NCBI RefSeq assembly: GCF_963678635.1
Contig: NC_087070.1
Location: 6,296,539 to 6,360,538, forward strand
From: Symsagittifera roscoffensis
Taxonomy: Eukaryota > Xenacoelomorpha > Acoela > Convolutidae
Reading direction: 5' to 3'
Length of the DNA stretch: 64,000 bases
Below are positions 55,501 through 64,000 of the stretch, piece after piece. Position numbers and translations under genes: made by a program. The notes beneath the pieces were generated by a model. It was not told the DNA's origin. It did not search any database and worked only from the letters and a program-made list of their open reading frames with translations. Numbering within the stretch: the stretch's first letter is position 1; each line of letters starts with the position of its first letter.

Positions 55501-56336
55501 ATATAAGACGTGGACCTAAACGAAACAAAATGTTGAAAAAATGAACCAAATAGATAATTGACTGATTTAACCTTTTAAGTCCCACCTGAGACTAGAATGA
55601 ACAACACTCGCACTCTCAACTACTATGTGGAAGCAAAAAAAAATCAAGAAAACAGTTTCAAAAAAATCTGTGCTGTGGCAACTAAGCCAACAAATTTTCG
55701 AGCAGACACGTCTTGAGCCCAGAAAAATGATAGGAAAAATAAAATTAAAAAATTTTAAGTCCACCTCCCTGAATCTACAAAGAACAACACTTGAAAACGG
55801 ATCAACACCCGAAAATCGATCAAAATTAGCCAGACATTAGTGAAAAAAAAATTTTTTTCATTAGCGAACAGAAAACAGAAGAAGTTTTTTCAATACTTTT
55901 TTGTTAAAACTAACCAAAGTTGGAGTAACTCAACAAATTCATTAGCAAACTTTGCAGACAGCAAACCAACTTGACATTGCAAATAATCAACTGGTCCAGC
56001 AATTTATTAAAATTGACAAAAGTTTAAATTTAATAAATTCTGATTTGCAGACAATTCAGGCTTGTTTTGTTCTTGTTTTTCAATTGAAATAACTACTAGT
56101 TTTCAAAGCAAAATGTAAAAAAGCGATAACCGATATTTAAAACATACTGTAAGATTTTTAAAACATACTGTAAGACTTTGTCCATTCTTAGAAAAAAAAC
56201 AAGAAGCAATTGAAAAAAAATCAATCGGAAATAAGCCGACGGAAGTAAAGCCGACACTCCAAAAAGATACAGAAAAATTTCGGCACAAAAAATACTATTA
56301 AAAGAACTCATAACTGACACTTAACATGCTCGTACT
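55501..56336. other. AT-rich tail and spacer
   Basis: Two copies of a TTTTAAGTCC(C)ACC word lie at 55571 and 55752; it also occurs at 45747 and 52694 inside the LINE leader. No other structure or gene seen. Confidence 0.5.
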
Positions 56337-56772
56337 CAGGGGCTGATCTAGGATTTTCTCGAGGGGGGGGCGGATTTTCAAAAAATTTTCGAAAATTTTG
56401 ACGACCTTTTTTTTTTTTTTAGGTCGATCAGATTGATTTTCCGAGCTTTCCCAAAGCAGTAAAAAGACCCTGTTGTGGTCAAATTTTCTGCGCCGCAGGC
56501 AATTTTTTGAAAAAACAGGTCAAAAAAGCCGTTTTTGGGCACTTTTTGGAAAATTTTGACAAAAAAAAACGCGTTTTTTTGGCGCGCGCTCCCCCTCAAA
56601 ATTAGTATATATTGGCGCCGAAGGCGCCTTTAGAAAAATTTTAGGGTCGGTTGGCCAAAAATGGATTTCTTAAAAAGTATCAAAGGGGGGACCCTTTGGG
56701 TTGGCAGGGGTTCGAATCCCTGAGGGGGGGGGGCGTCCGCCCCCCCCGCCCCCCCCCCTAAATCCGCCCCTG
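56337..56772 (-). mobile_element. hAT-superfamily MITE, intact copy 2
   Basis: 436 bases, reverse orientation relative to the copy at 4530. It is flanked by a perfect 8-bp target duplication CTCGTACT (56329-56336 and 56773-56780). Terminal repeats are CAGGGGCTGATCTAGG and CAGGGGCGGATTTAGG. It contains GGGGTTCGAATCCCTGAGG, a perfect match to the tRNA B-box/T-arm consensus GGTTCGAATCC. Confidence 0.94.
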
Positions 56773-57000
56773 CTCGTACTACATTCACCTCTCCATAAAA
56801 AAACGTGTAACAATTTTACGTGCGAAATCTGTGCCTTAAGTTATTTACGGTGAAAAAGTTTAGAGCCTGATTACAATACCCTTGCTTATCGCAAGGGTAA
56901 TAACAATCAAGATTGCAGTAGATGTTCCAAGAAAAGTGTTTGAAGTGATTGAAACCATATAAATTTGAAGTTTCAAATATCATTGAATAATCACTTTCAG

Positions 57001-57166
57001 TCAGAATGATTGCGTGCGCTTTATGGAAGCGGATCTGATCTATCTTTTGCCATCAAACCGCCGAATGACAACTATTTTGTACACCGACGCTGATATTGAA
57101 CACAAATTTTGGCTACAGAAAGATGTGACATCGGTTGGAAAAAGTACTGAATCGATCTTATTATAA
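57001..57166 (+). CDS. Probable terminal exon of an unidentified host gene
   Basis: A strong acceptor AATCACTTTCAG at 57000 is followed by 55 open codons to a TAA at 57164-57166. The peptide starts QNDCVRFMEADLIYLLPSNR, continues RMTTILYTDADIEHKFWLQK and ends DVTSVGKSTESILL. Composition and codon use differ sharply from the AT-rich flanks. It is transcribed toward GET1 on the opposite strand, and the two stop codons are only about 520 bases apart. I do not recognise the family, and no upstream exon could be placed; the MITE at 56337 may sit in the preceding intron. Confidence 0.5.
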
Positions 57167-57687
57167 CACATAAATTGGCTTGTGTACTTTACGATTGCAA
57201 GGACAACCTACAGTTTCTGCCCACACTTTCAAGAAAGGTAGGAACTATGAAACTTCGAATCATGGATCTGGTTTTCGAATAAAAAAAATAATACCTTTTT
57301 TAGTAGCTGTATTTTGAGATAATCTTTTTTGTTATAATGTTTTATTTTTTAGAACTTCGGCTTTAAATGTGCAGATTTATTTGATTAATTTTTACTTTAA
57401 ATAATTTACTTTATTACAGCCCCTGTATTCAGTAGGTCCAGGCAAAATGAAAAAAAAGGTAGGGTTCTTTATGGTTCATTTCATTAGCTGAGAAATAGAA
57501 TGGCTCCGTGACATTACAGCTCCACCAAAATTAGTTTTTTTTATCTTCTACAACCAAGATTTTTTTTATCTTCTACAAACAATTCGTTGTCAGCAATGAG
57601 GACTTGAATTCCAATTGCTCGTATTAAAAGCTGTCATGTATAAATATTGTATCGTTTATATTAAACAGTCAGCAAAAAACTTCAAGT
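57167..57687. other. Convergent intergenic spacer
   Basis: AT-rich; it separates the terminal exon at 57001-57166 from GET1. A locally repeated ATTTTTTTTATCTTCTACAA occurs twice near 57535-57580. Nothing else seen. Confidence 0.5.
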
Positions 57688-60600
57688 TTAATAAATAGTC
57701 AAAGTGTTTCTCAAAGTTGCAACTCCACAGCATGACGAAGCATAGACGATCCAGGTACTCACTGCAAGGTTAGACTCACATGGATAAGACACCATCCTCT
57801 GGACAGGTGTCCAAAATGTATCCTCACTAGGAAGATGAATCACTTCGGCTGATTTGAAGGTGATAAGAAAGATTCCAGTTACTACGTACAGCAACGCGTT
57901 GATTGTGAGTTTAACTCCAATACCATTCTTCGTTTGTTTCTAAAACAAACAAATGGATTTAAAAAATAATAATCAGATTCTGCTTTGATTTAGATTGTGA
58001 ACATAATTTGGAATTTGATGAGAAAAATTGAAGCAAAAAAAGTTAAAAACTAGTCAAAAAACACTGCAAATTATCTAGAAACGATTTTTCTTGTCGTCGT
58101 GATTTTAACCTTAATCGACGATGGTTGCATAAGATATCATACTAAAGCTCTAACAGTTGTGGCACGGATTCCAATCAAAAAGAGAAGTTTCAGGTAGGTT
58201 TCTCCTTAGTGTCGAGAAAAACTGGCCCAATTTTTGCTACTCAGACTCAAATTTAGCAAAGAGCGAAGAGTTCATTAATAACAGCTGGCTAATGTAATTT
58301 AAAATAGATTTGTAATCTGTAGGTTTATCGGCTGCAAGTCCATTCACTTAGAAGAAACAATCCTTAGAAAACTTAAAAATAACTTCAAAATTTTATCATG
58401 TTTTTGCAATGATAACTGTGGACTAAACATACTGTACTCGCACCGTATCCCGCTATTCTTTTTAGTGTCATAATTTATGCATCTAGATGATTTATACATT
58501 AACCAATATACATTATCAAGCAACTCCAATATTCAGCCCTCACCATTTACAAAAATAATAATCAAAAACAACTTCGACTGCCGAACTGACTTGATTGAGT
58601 GTGGATTCCAGCTGTTGTCTCTGATCTGTGGTCTTCTGCAGAGCCCTGTCATTCCTCGCCCATCTAGTGAATCAAAAAGAAACAAATTAAAATTCAATTG
58701 TAGACATGACACAGATTCGACAGTTGCTTACAGATTCAAACTTTATGCAGAAAAAATTAATTATCGAGAAAAAAATCAAGGAAATTAATTGTGGATATTG
58801 AGCCTTCATAAATTGTGACAAAACAACAATAACTCGTTTATATCAAAAACACACTACAAAAACAATAATTAGACGTTTTAATGCAGATTTCAAATTTCAA
58901 TATTTTTTTTTCGATAATAAAACTGTTAAAATTGGGAGCTTGAGGTAATCCGATCATCGCTATCTTTTCACGGTTACATGACAAAAGATCCCTTACCTTA
59001 AGATCCCAAACGAGAAGATCCCATTCAATAAGATACCATTCCAAAAGATACCTCGTTCTAAAATCGCCCACGACATAAGATACCATAATAAAATAACAAA
59101 GAACCTGAGAATTGAAAATAAAGCGGTTAATCGATCAAAGCAAAAACAAAGCGTCGGTTAAAATCAAAGAAACGGCAAAAATTTTGCTGCACAAATTTCG
59201 AACATGAATGACCTTGCTAATCACTTGGCCTTTAAAATGAAACTCAAACTTCAAAACAGCTTAGACTATAATTGAACTTGAAAAGGATTTCCAATTAATC
59301 AAAACCAACTTTGCTAAAAATGGCCTGATTTTCCAGACAATTCAAGTCGGTACAAAAATGAAATTGAGTTTTTGCAAAATTCTAAAGCTTTCAAATCATT
59401 TTCATTACGAATCACTTGCCGTTCTATTTGATAAAAAATATCAATTCTCAATTTTGATCAATTTTTTTTCGCTAGGCGCAATACTCAAAGGGCCGTCAGG
59501 CCCCTACCTCCAACCTAGCCTCCCGTCAATAAGAGCAATTGCTCTGGGATCAAATTGCTAGAAACAGCATTTTCGAATGCGAGTCGTAGTATTGCGTTTC
59601 GGCGTTCTCCGGGAGGGTGCAAGGAGACGTCTATAAAAAAGTTGATCAAACAATTTTAAATTTAGGAAAAATTAGGCAAAAACTATAACAAAATTTAATA
59701 GGTTAAATGGGCAAGTGAACGGATATAAGACAATAAGTTAGAGTCTGTGTATGAACTTGTTATCTGTTGAACTTTTTCATTCAGATCACGGTACTTCTTC
59801 CGGGATAAGTTGATAGTGCCGCTGGATGCCTTCAAAATGTTGAACTTTTGATTGTAGGAATCCAGTTGAATTTTTTCGAGAAACGTATGTATTGAAGGAT
59901 GGCTGCCTTGAAACAAAGCGGTTACACCTAGATGCCACCCTTCAACTGCATTTGTGGTTCGGGCTAGACCACACACAGCATTTTGATAATGGTTCCAAAG
60001 AGAAATAGGAAAAAGTGTTTTTCGGCCAATCAAATCCCCTCTAATGTAAGTTTTTTGGAAATTAGCAGTGAGCTCGTCTAATTTTTCGAGATCGTTTTGT
60101 GAAATATCCAGTTTGGTTGCCACACTGCATATTTCCTCAATGACTAGGTCGAACCCCATTTCCACTTTTGACTCCGGAACAAAACTAAGCGCAGGAATCA
60201 TATTCAGCGCTAAGACTAGCTCGCTGTTTGATTCGTACGTCTTTTTAAGGCCCAATTCGGATATTTTTCGCATAAAACTCTGACAGAGGTGAAAATAGCA
60301 TCCCTTAATGTCAGTTTCGTAATGAGAGGTAAAAGCACTCAGAGCCGCAATTTCAAAGTCGATCAAAATTCTTTCAGGGGTTACGTCACCGATAAGCGAT
60401 TTGAGTGCGGTTAGGAATTTGTTATAGGTTGATAGGCGCTTATTGCTAAGCAGAGCGTAGACGCAAGGTGGATAAAACCCGCCAATCTGAATGTGTACAG
60501 TGTACAGCTGGTAAAACTGACTGGGGCAAATTTTGAATGTACCGTCTACAAGCCAGGTTTTGTTGTACAATTTAAGTGCATTGAGGTTCTCAAGGTCGCC

Positions 60601-61618
60601 AAAAATTAATATGCGCTCCGTATCTTGTTTTCCGCTATCAAAAAGACAAAACTGCTTAAAACGATCGGGTATTTCGAAATGACGGTCATCTGTGGCAATA
60701 GTGGGCAGGGATGTCGTTTGTTTACTTCTGTTTAAAGTTCGCGTTAGCGCCGACCGGGAGGGCAAAGACAGTTGGGTTGCTTTTTCGTCCTGCACCAATT
60801 GCAAACTAGCTGCGATTATCTGGCTGTTTACTGGATTTAATTGATTCCTAACTGTCTCCTTCATATGTTGAACTAGTTGCCGAGCAACTAGCGCGAACCT
60901 AATTGAGGTATCATTACTCTAGATTTATTTCTGCTTACACTTTGATCATGATTTTTTTTTCATAATTCATGGGATCTTTTTAATTGGCATGGGATTTTAT
61001 GGTATGGGCGATTTTTATACAAGGGATCTTTTGGTATGGGCGATTTTTATACAAGGGATCTTTTGGTATGGTATCTTTTGTCCTGACACCCTTTTCACAG
61101 AGTTACTTAAGAGAATTTATCTCCATATTTTTTATACATAAGGAAAACATTGTTTTTGGAGTTCTCAAACTAAGTACTGGGAATCGATATCCCATCGGTT
61201 CCAGCTTTGTACATCAACCGGAGTGATCAATAGTTTTGGAAACTATAGAGTTTTCAAATACATTGTTTTCGGATCCAACGATGTTTTGGTTTATTCCACG
61301 GGTTGTCATAATATTCTTGAACAAGTACATTTAGATTTTTAACCTGGCAAACTCCTGTTGGGCGCTTATTGATTCGGAAAGCTTTCTCAAATCTCTTTCT
61401 TTTTCCCTGCATTCTCTCAGTTTCTGCGTCAGTTCAGCCGAGTTTCTGTCCCACAGGCGAAGCACAAAACTGACAAGAGTAGATTTGAACTCCTTTAGGA
61501 GAGCAAGAAACAGGATGGCAACAAGAAGCATGACAAAATCTGAAGAAAAAAACAATTTGTGGCGCATCTGGCTGTGATGGTGACCAGCAATCTTGTGAGG
61601 TGATTGTAAAGTACTCAT
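57688..61618 (-). CDS. GET1: GET1/WRB, ER receptor subunit for tail-anchored proteins
   Basis: Three exons: 61344-61618, 58591-58663 and 57688-57939, with matching phases, giving 199 residues (human WRB has about 174). GET1 and its partner CAML/GET2 form the ER receptor that takes tail-anchored proteins from the GET3/TRC40 ATPase. Three membrane segments (about 27-42, 126-145, 173-191) surround a cytosolic coiled coil at about 57-120 (ELTQKLRECREKERDLRKLS, QQEFARWARNDRALQKTTDQ). QQEFARWARNDRAL lines up with DEFARYARLERKI of the human protein, and the C-terminal part keeps its spacing, with TPVQRMVSYP opposite the human TPLDRLVAFP. Donors are CCAG-GTTAAA and TCAA-GTCAGT. Intron 1 (2,680 bases) houses a MULE transposon. 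The longer N-terminus is unlike the human one. Confidence 0.9.
59475..59640. other. GC-rich hairpin-prone patch inside the MULE
   Basis: A 165-base island contains GGGCCGTCAGGCCC (5-base stem, TCA-type loop) and the perfect palindrome GAGCAATTGCTC, then GGCGTTCTCCGGGAGGGTGC. No open frame. It lies between the transposase stop and the left terminus, so it may be a captured fragment or a structured untranslated region. Confidence 0.4.
59695..60864 (-). CDS. MULE transposase
   Basis: 389 residues, uninterrupted, from ATG at 60864. The MULE catalytic triad is visible: D107 in WLVDGTFKICP, D169 in RILIDFEIAAL and E308 in TTNAVEGWH. A CYFHLCQSFMRK motif (about 189-200) sits between the second D and E, as in the family. 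The N-terminal 60 residues are basic and may bind DNA, but a FLYWCH or other zinc finger, common in animal MULE proteins, is absent; it may have been lost or be supplied elsewhere. An open frame, near-complete ends and a nearly clean target duplication suggest a fairly recent insertion. Confidence 0.88.
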   Translation of the reverse strand: MKETVRNQLNPVNSQIIAASLQLVQDEKATQLSLPSRSALTRTLNRSKQTTSLPTIATDDRHFEIPDRFKQFCLFDSGKQDTERILIFGDLENLNALKLYNKTWLVDGTFKICPSQFYQLYTVHIQIGGFYPPCVYALLSNKRLSTYNKFLTALKSLIGDVTPERILIDFEIAALSAFTSHYETDIKGCYFHLCQSFMRKISELGLKKTYESNSELVLALNMIPALSFVPESKVEMGFDLVIEEICSVATKLDISQNDLEKLDELTANFQKTYIRGDLIGRKTLFPISLWNHYQNAVCGLARTTNAVEGWHLGVTALFQGSHPSIHTFLEKIQLDSYNQKFNILKASSGTINLSRKKYRDLNEKVQQITSSYTDSNLLSYIRSLAHLTY

Positions 61619-61901
61619 AGCTTAATGGGCTCATGATTAAGTAAGCTCTACTTCGGCCTTAAATAATTGATTTCCGGGTTAGATACTTCTGACTGTGTGA
61701 CTTAAAGAACAATAGACATAAAATAATAGCTCGCTTCTCGTCTTTAAGATTCATTATAATATACTTCAAGTCAAAAGTGTGATCACAAGTACGATAAAAA
61801 CTATGATGTCAGACGGACAAATTGATTTGTCTGTGCAAACTCCTACATTTTCTTCTTCCTTACCTAAAAATAACTAAAAAAAAACATGAAATATCAAGGT
61901 T
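61619..61901. other. Upstream region of GET1
   Basis: AT-rich with no clear TATA box or motif in the first 200 bases. It presumably holds the GET1 promoter and 5' untranslated region. No gene seen. Confidence 0.4.
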
Positions 61902-62336
61902 CAGGGGCGGATTTAGGGGGGGGGGGGGCGGACGCTTCCCCCCCCCCCCTCAGGGATTCGACCCCCGGCCGACCCAAAGGGTACCCCCTTTGATACTTTT
62001 TCAGAAATCCATTTTTGGCCGACCGACCCTAAAATTTTTCTAAAGGCGCCTTTGGCGCCAATATATACTAACTTTGAGCGGGAGCGCGCGCCAAAAAAAA
62101 CGCGATTTTTTTTGTCAAAATTTTTCAAAAAGTGCCCAAAAACTGCTTTTTTGACTGTTTTTTTTTCAAAAAATTGCCTGTGGCGCAGAAAATTTAGCAA
62201 AAATAGGGGCAAAACAGTGCTTTGGGAGAGCTCGAAAAATCAATTTGGTCGACCTAAAAAAAAGGTCGTCAAAATTTTGGAAATTTTTTTGAAAATCCGC
62301 CCCCCCCCGCTCGAGAAAATCCTAGATCCGCCCCTG
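61902..62336 (+). mobile_element. hAT-superfamily MITE, intact copy 3
   Basis: 435 bases with a perfect 8-bp target duplication TCAAGGTT (61894-61901 and 62337-62344). Termini are CAGGGGCGGATTTAGG and CCTAGATCCGCCCCTG. Nearly identical in layout to the copies at 4530 and 56337. Confidence 0.95.
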
Positions 62337-62640
62337 TCAAGGTTTAAACCAATGCATCTGTCAAATACATTTTGACACAGAATTGTGTCGAACTAATGGG
62401 ATGAAAACATCGAGAATTTTATGGAATCGGATTTTCAAAATCTTCAAACATCTGATAAAAAATGATATAGCAGTTCCATGGGTTTTTATATAACTAATTG
62501 GCCACAAACATAGCGTTTTACGTTAACTTTTATTTGTCAGTTTATTTAAGTACAGCGAGCAGGTTTAATTAATTGATCAAATACTGAGACCAATAATTTC
62601 CATTTACTAGGTCAGGTATGTTTATCAAGAAAAATAGTTT
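62337..62640. other. Spacer downstream of the GST exon
   Basis: AT-rich DNA without open frames; includes the 3' flank of the GST exon on the minus strand. AATTAA/TTTAATTAATTG words near 62565-62580 could serve as polyadenylation context, but no clear AATAAA on the minus strand was found. Confidence 0.35.
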
Positions 62641-62915
62641 CTACTTTTTTTGGCCACCCCAGTTCGCATACGGACTGTTAATTGGAAATCTCGAAAACCT
62701 CTCACTGTTCAAATACTCCGCGACCTGAGTAACAGACTCCATTCTAGACTTAACTGCCCTCAGATTGGGATAAGGATCCAGGATGTCTGGATACAGAGTG
62801 ACGTTGTAATCCAGCACAGTCCAAAGGATGAAATCGGCTATTGTGATTCGATGGCCACACACCCAATCTGCCCCATGATTCACCATGAATGTCTCAAAAC
62901 GGGAGAATTTATCGC
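62641..62915 (-). CDS. Glutathione S-transferase, mu class, last exon
   Basis: The acceptor CTATGTTTCAG precedes 91 codons and a stop. The peptide covers the C-terminal helical domain of a cytosolic GST: KFSRFETFMVNHGADWVCGH, RITIADFILWTVLDYNVTLY, PDILDPYPNLRAVKSRMESV, QVAEYLNSERFSRFPIN and PYANWGGQKK. ITIADF is the family N-capping box region. The ending YLNSERF...PI...ANWGxxK lines up with YMKSSRFLPxPxxxxxAxWGNK of mu-class enzymes, not with delta, sigma or theta. The enzyme conjugates glutathione to electrophiles in the cytosol. The upstream exons with the N-terminal thioredoxin fold are not in the visible flank up to 64000. A short 11-residue read-through into the intron is not part of the gene. 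Confidence 0.82.
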
Positions 62916-63388
62916 CTGAAACATAGAAACCTAGATCATGATGCTTCATTCTGATTGGATGAAATTGACAAATGCGAAAGAAATCTGAAGCTTACAATTT
63001 CAAACGTAATAGCTCATTCAAAGTTTTGGTCATTTTGGGCCACATAACAGTAAAGATCCCGAGCCCAAATTGTGGACAAAATATCGTGAATTTCGAAGGT
63101 ATTTTGCTCCTTTGTCGAGCTCCTAAGATATTTTCTGAACATAGTTTTACATGCAAATTACAAGCGACGAAGTACCGTTGGAAAACTATCAAAGCACCCT
63201 GGCGAATTGTGGATGTCAGATTATTCAACAAACTAACTTTAAATCCCTTTCTTGTTTTTTATTGCAACAGTTTTTCAAACAGGTTAAGAAAAATTGTCCG
63301 TTTTATTTGTGCATTCATATGAGAACGTTTTGTTTCTTCTACAACAGTAGTTAATCATCAAAGACTTCAGTAGTATTGTAATCCGCCG
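62916..63388. other. Intron sequence of the GST gene
   Basis: No further exon could be placed on the minus strand. Small open frames here lack splice sites and GST motifs. Confidence 0.4.
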
Positions 63389-63532
63389 TGTGTCCTTAGG
63401 GGGGGGGGGGGTCTTTTCGACGGTAGGGGTTTTTGGGGTCCTACCAAAAGTAGGGTCCAAAAGGACCCATCTTTTTTAAAGACCCCAAAGTACCCTGCCC
63501 GAAATAAAAAGACCCCTCTCTTAGGACACCCG
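63389..63532. repeat. Foldback (nested hairpin) repeat
   Basis: TGTCCTTAGGGG at about 63391 and CTCTTAGGACAC near 63518 form inverted ends that both run into GGGGTCTTTT/AAAAGACCCC. The middle is again self-complementary: GGTCCTACC, a short AAAA loop, and GTAGGGTCC; then AAAAGGACCC. The whole 140 bases can fold into a long hairpin. Includes a run of 13 G. No target duplication is obvious. Confidence 0.7.
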
Positions 63533-64000
63533 ACAGACAAAATACTTTGGTATTTATTTTCGCGCGGTGGTTAAATTTAATCCCTTCCAAACTTTCCCAC
63601 CACTAAATAAGTATGGGTATATCCGGCTGCGGTTTTCTCGCTTATTTTTATCTAAAAGCTAATCCTTTTCGTTCATATAAATATGAGTTTACATAAAGTA
63701 CCATTCATATTTCCTTTTAAAAATTTTTGGTAATTATTGTTCGTTTCTCTTTCTTATTTTATTTTCAAACTTATTTCCAAGTCTCCCTTATTTTCGACTT
63801 GCACCATTTTGATTCTTTTAGCCTTACTATTAGCTTACTTTGGAAAACTAAATACGCAATCGTTCGCTCCTGCTTCAAGGGTAAGTTGCAATTACCAGTC
63901 TCTTTTGCGCCGGTCTATTTAACTTAAAACAATGTTTGTTGAATGTTTTATATTTACAAATGTACAGCCGTAATTCCAAGTGACAAGGCAATTTAGCCGA
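63533..64000. other. AT-rich end of the window
   Basis: Two overlapping small open frames near 63727-63927 are hydrophobic, but T-rich composition explains this. No gene or element recognised. Confidence 0.45.

Larger units (their letters stand above)
52293..55560 (+). mobile_element. LINE-like retroelement with YADD reverse transcriptase, decayed
   Basis: The 5' part holds the small frame MEGTKRKTKKDPAKKWCDCK and a repeat-rich leader. The main coding region starts near 53064 (MRRTQRIIKRPSYLEYNSD). The 53455-54017 frame has SVFASFMMKGKVRSAMPWLS-type helices. RT pieces follow at 54108-54700: [49 protein letters not shown] and WYADDSAA. Then [10 protein letters not shown], and after an apparent internal loss [15 protein letters not shown] and DLFCRGVYV, FDFRVSDTDA, VEKKTKY. 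The CX2C...H cluster followed by D...D...EVEKK resembles a restriction-like endonuclease region, as in R2-type elements. Stops and frame changes break it. I recall similar proteins from cnidarian and other invertebrate genomes. Confidence 0.72.
58974..61091 (-). mobile_element. MULE (Mutator-like) DNA transposon in intron 1 of GET1
   Basis: 2.1 kb. The flanks TTTTCACGG (58965-58973) and TTTTCACAG (61092-61100) agree at 8 of 9 bases, the 9-bp target duplication expected of MULEs. Both termini read inward as (GT)CAGGACAAAAGATACC or a close variant, followed by arrays of AAAAGATCCC and AAAATCGCCCA units; the right end has a 31-32 base unit repeated. One 389-codon transposase ORF fills the centre on the same strand as GET1. 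No partner FLYWCH finger is seen. A GC-rich patch at 59475-59640 lies 3' of the ORF. Confidence 0.85.

Noticed and set aside
63727-63927. Hydrophobic small frames near the window end as membrane proteins
   Set aside because: T-rich DNA gives F/L/I-rich translations in several frames at once; no conserved features.

Overview
This is animal DNA. It has spliced genes with GT-AG introns, AT-rich spacers, several families of short DNA transposons (MITEs), LINE remains and LTR retrotransposons. The two host genes that can be named are GET1/WRB and the last exon of a mu-class glutathione S-transferase. They fit an invertebrate, but nothing in the window fixes the phylum. Most of the 64 kb is mobile DNA, and host exons survive as small islands between or inside elements.

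Layout. 1-6.6 kb: mostly non-coding, with one likely host exon (minus, 2988-3165), MITEs and a decayed LINE. 6.6-15.6 kb: Ty3/gypsy element A (207-bp LTRs), which carries an internal 2.78-kb tandem duplication. 16.9-18.6 kb: a probable first exon (minus) and a three-exon 3' gene end (plus). 19-26.4 kb: MITEs interrupted by the nearly whole gypsy element B (231-bp LTRs). 26.5-27.3 kb: a two-exon gene for a small secreted cysteine-containing protein. 27.9-33.7 kb: a partial BEL/Pao element whose leader is a 123-bp tandem repeat array. 34-36.7 kb: an unclassified non-coding block. 38.4-44.9 kb: gypsy element C (213-bp LTRs). 45-55.5 kb: a LINE-like retroelement; most of C plus the LINE 5' part is repeated as a 6.94-kb tandem duplication. 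57-63 kb: a likely terminal host exon, GET1 with a MULE DNA transposon in intron 1, two hAT MITEs (one on either side), the GST exon and a foldback repeat.

Common threads. The three gypsy families are relatives with one plan: TG-starting LTRs, 4-5 bp target duplications, and a primer site matching serine tRNA that begins inside the gag start codon (last A of the LTR plus TGG of the primer site). Gag has two zinc knuckles, pol runs PR-RT-RNase H-integrase, a basic tail motif follows integrase, and an extra charged ORF lies before the 3' LTR. LTR pairs differ by about 2-3% in every family, so insertion times look similar. The two large tandem duplications differ by only a few tenths of a percent, so they are younger than the insertions or are assembly products.

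The best leads for something undescribed are the shared leaderless gag/primer-site arrangement, the long serine-tRNA match in element C, the conserved third ORF, and the orphan secreted-protein gene. No rRNA, tRNA, CRISPR or bacterial-style operon was seen.
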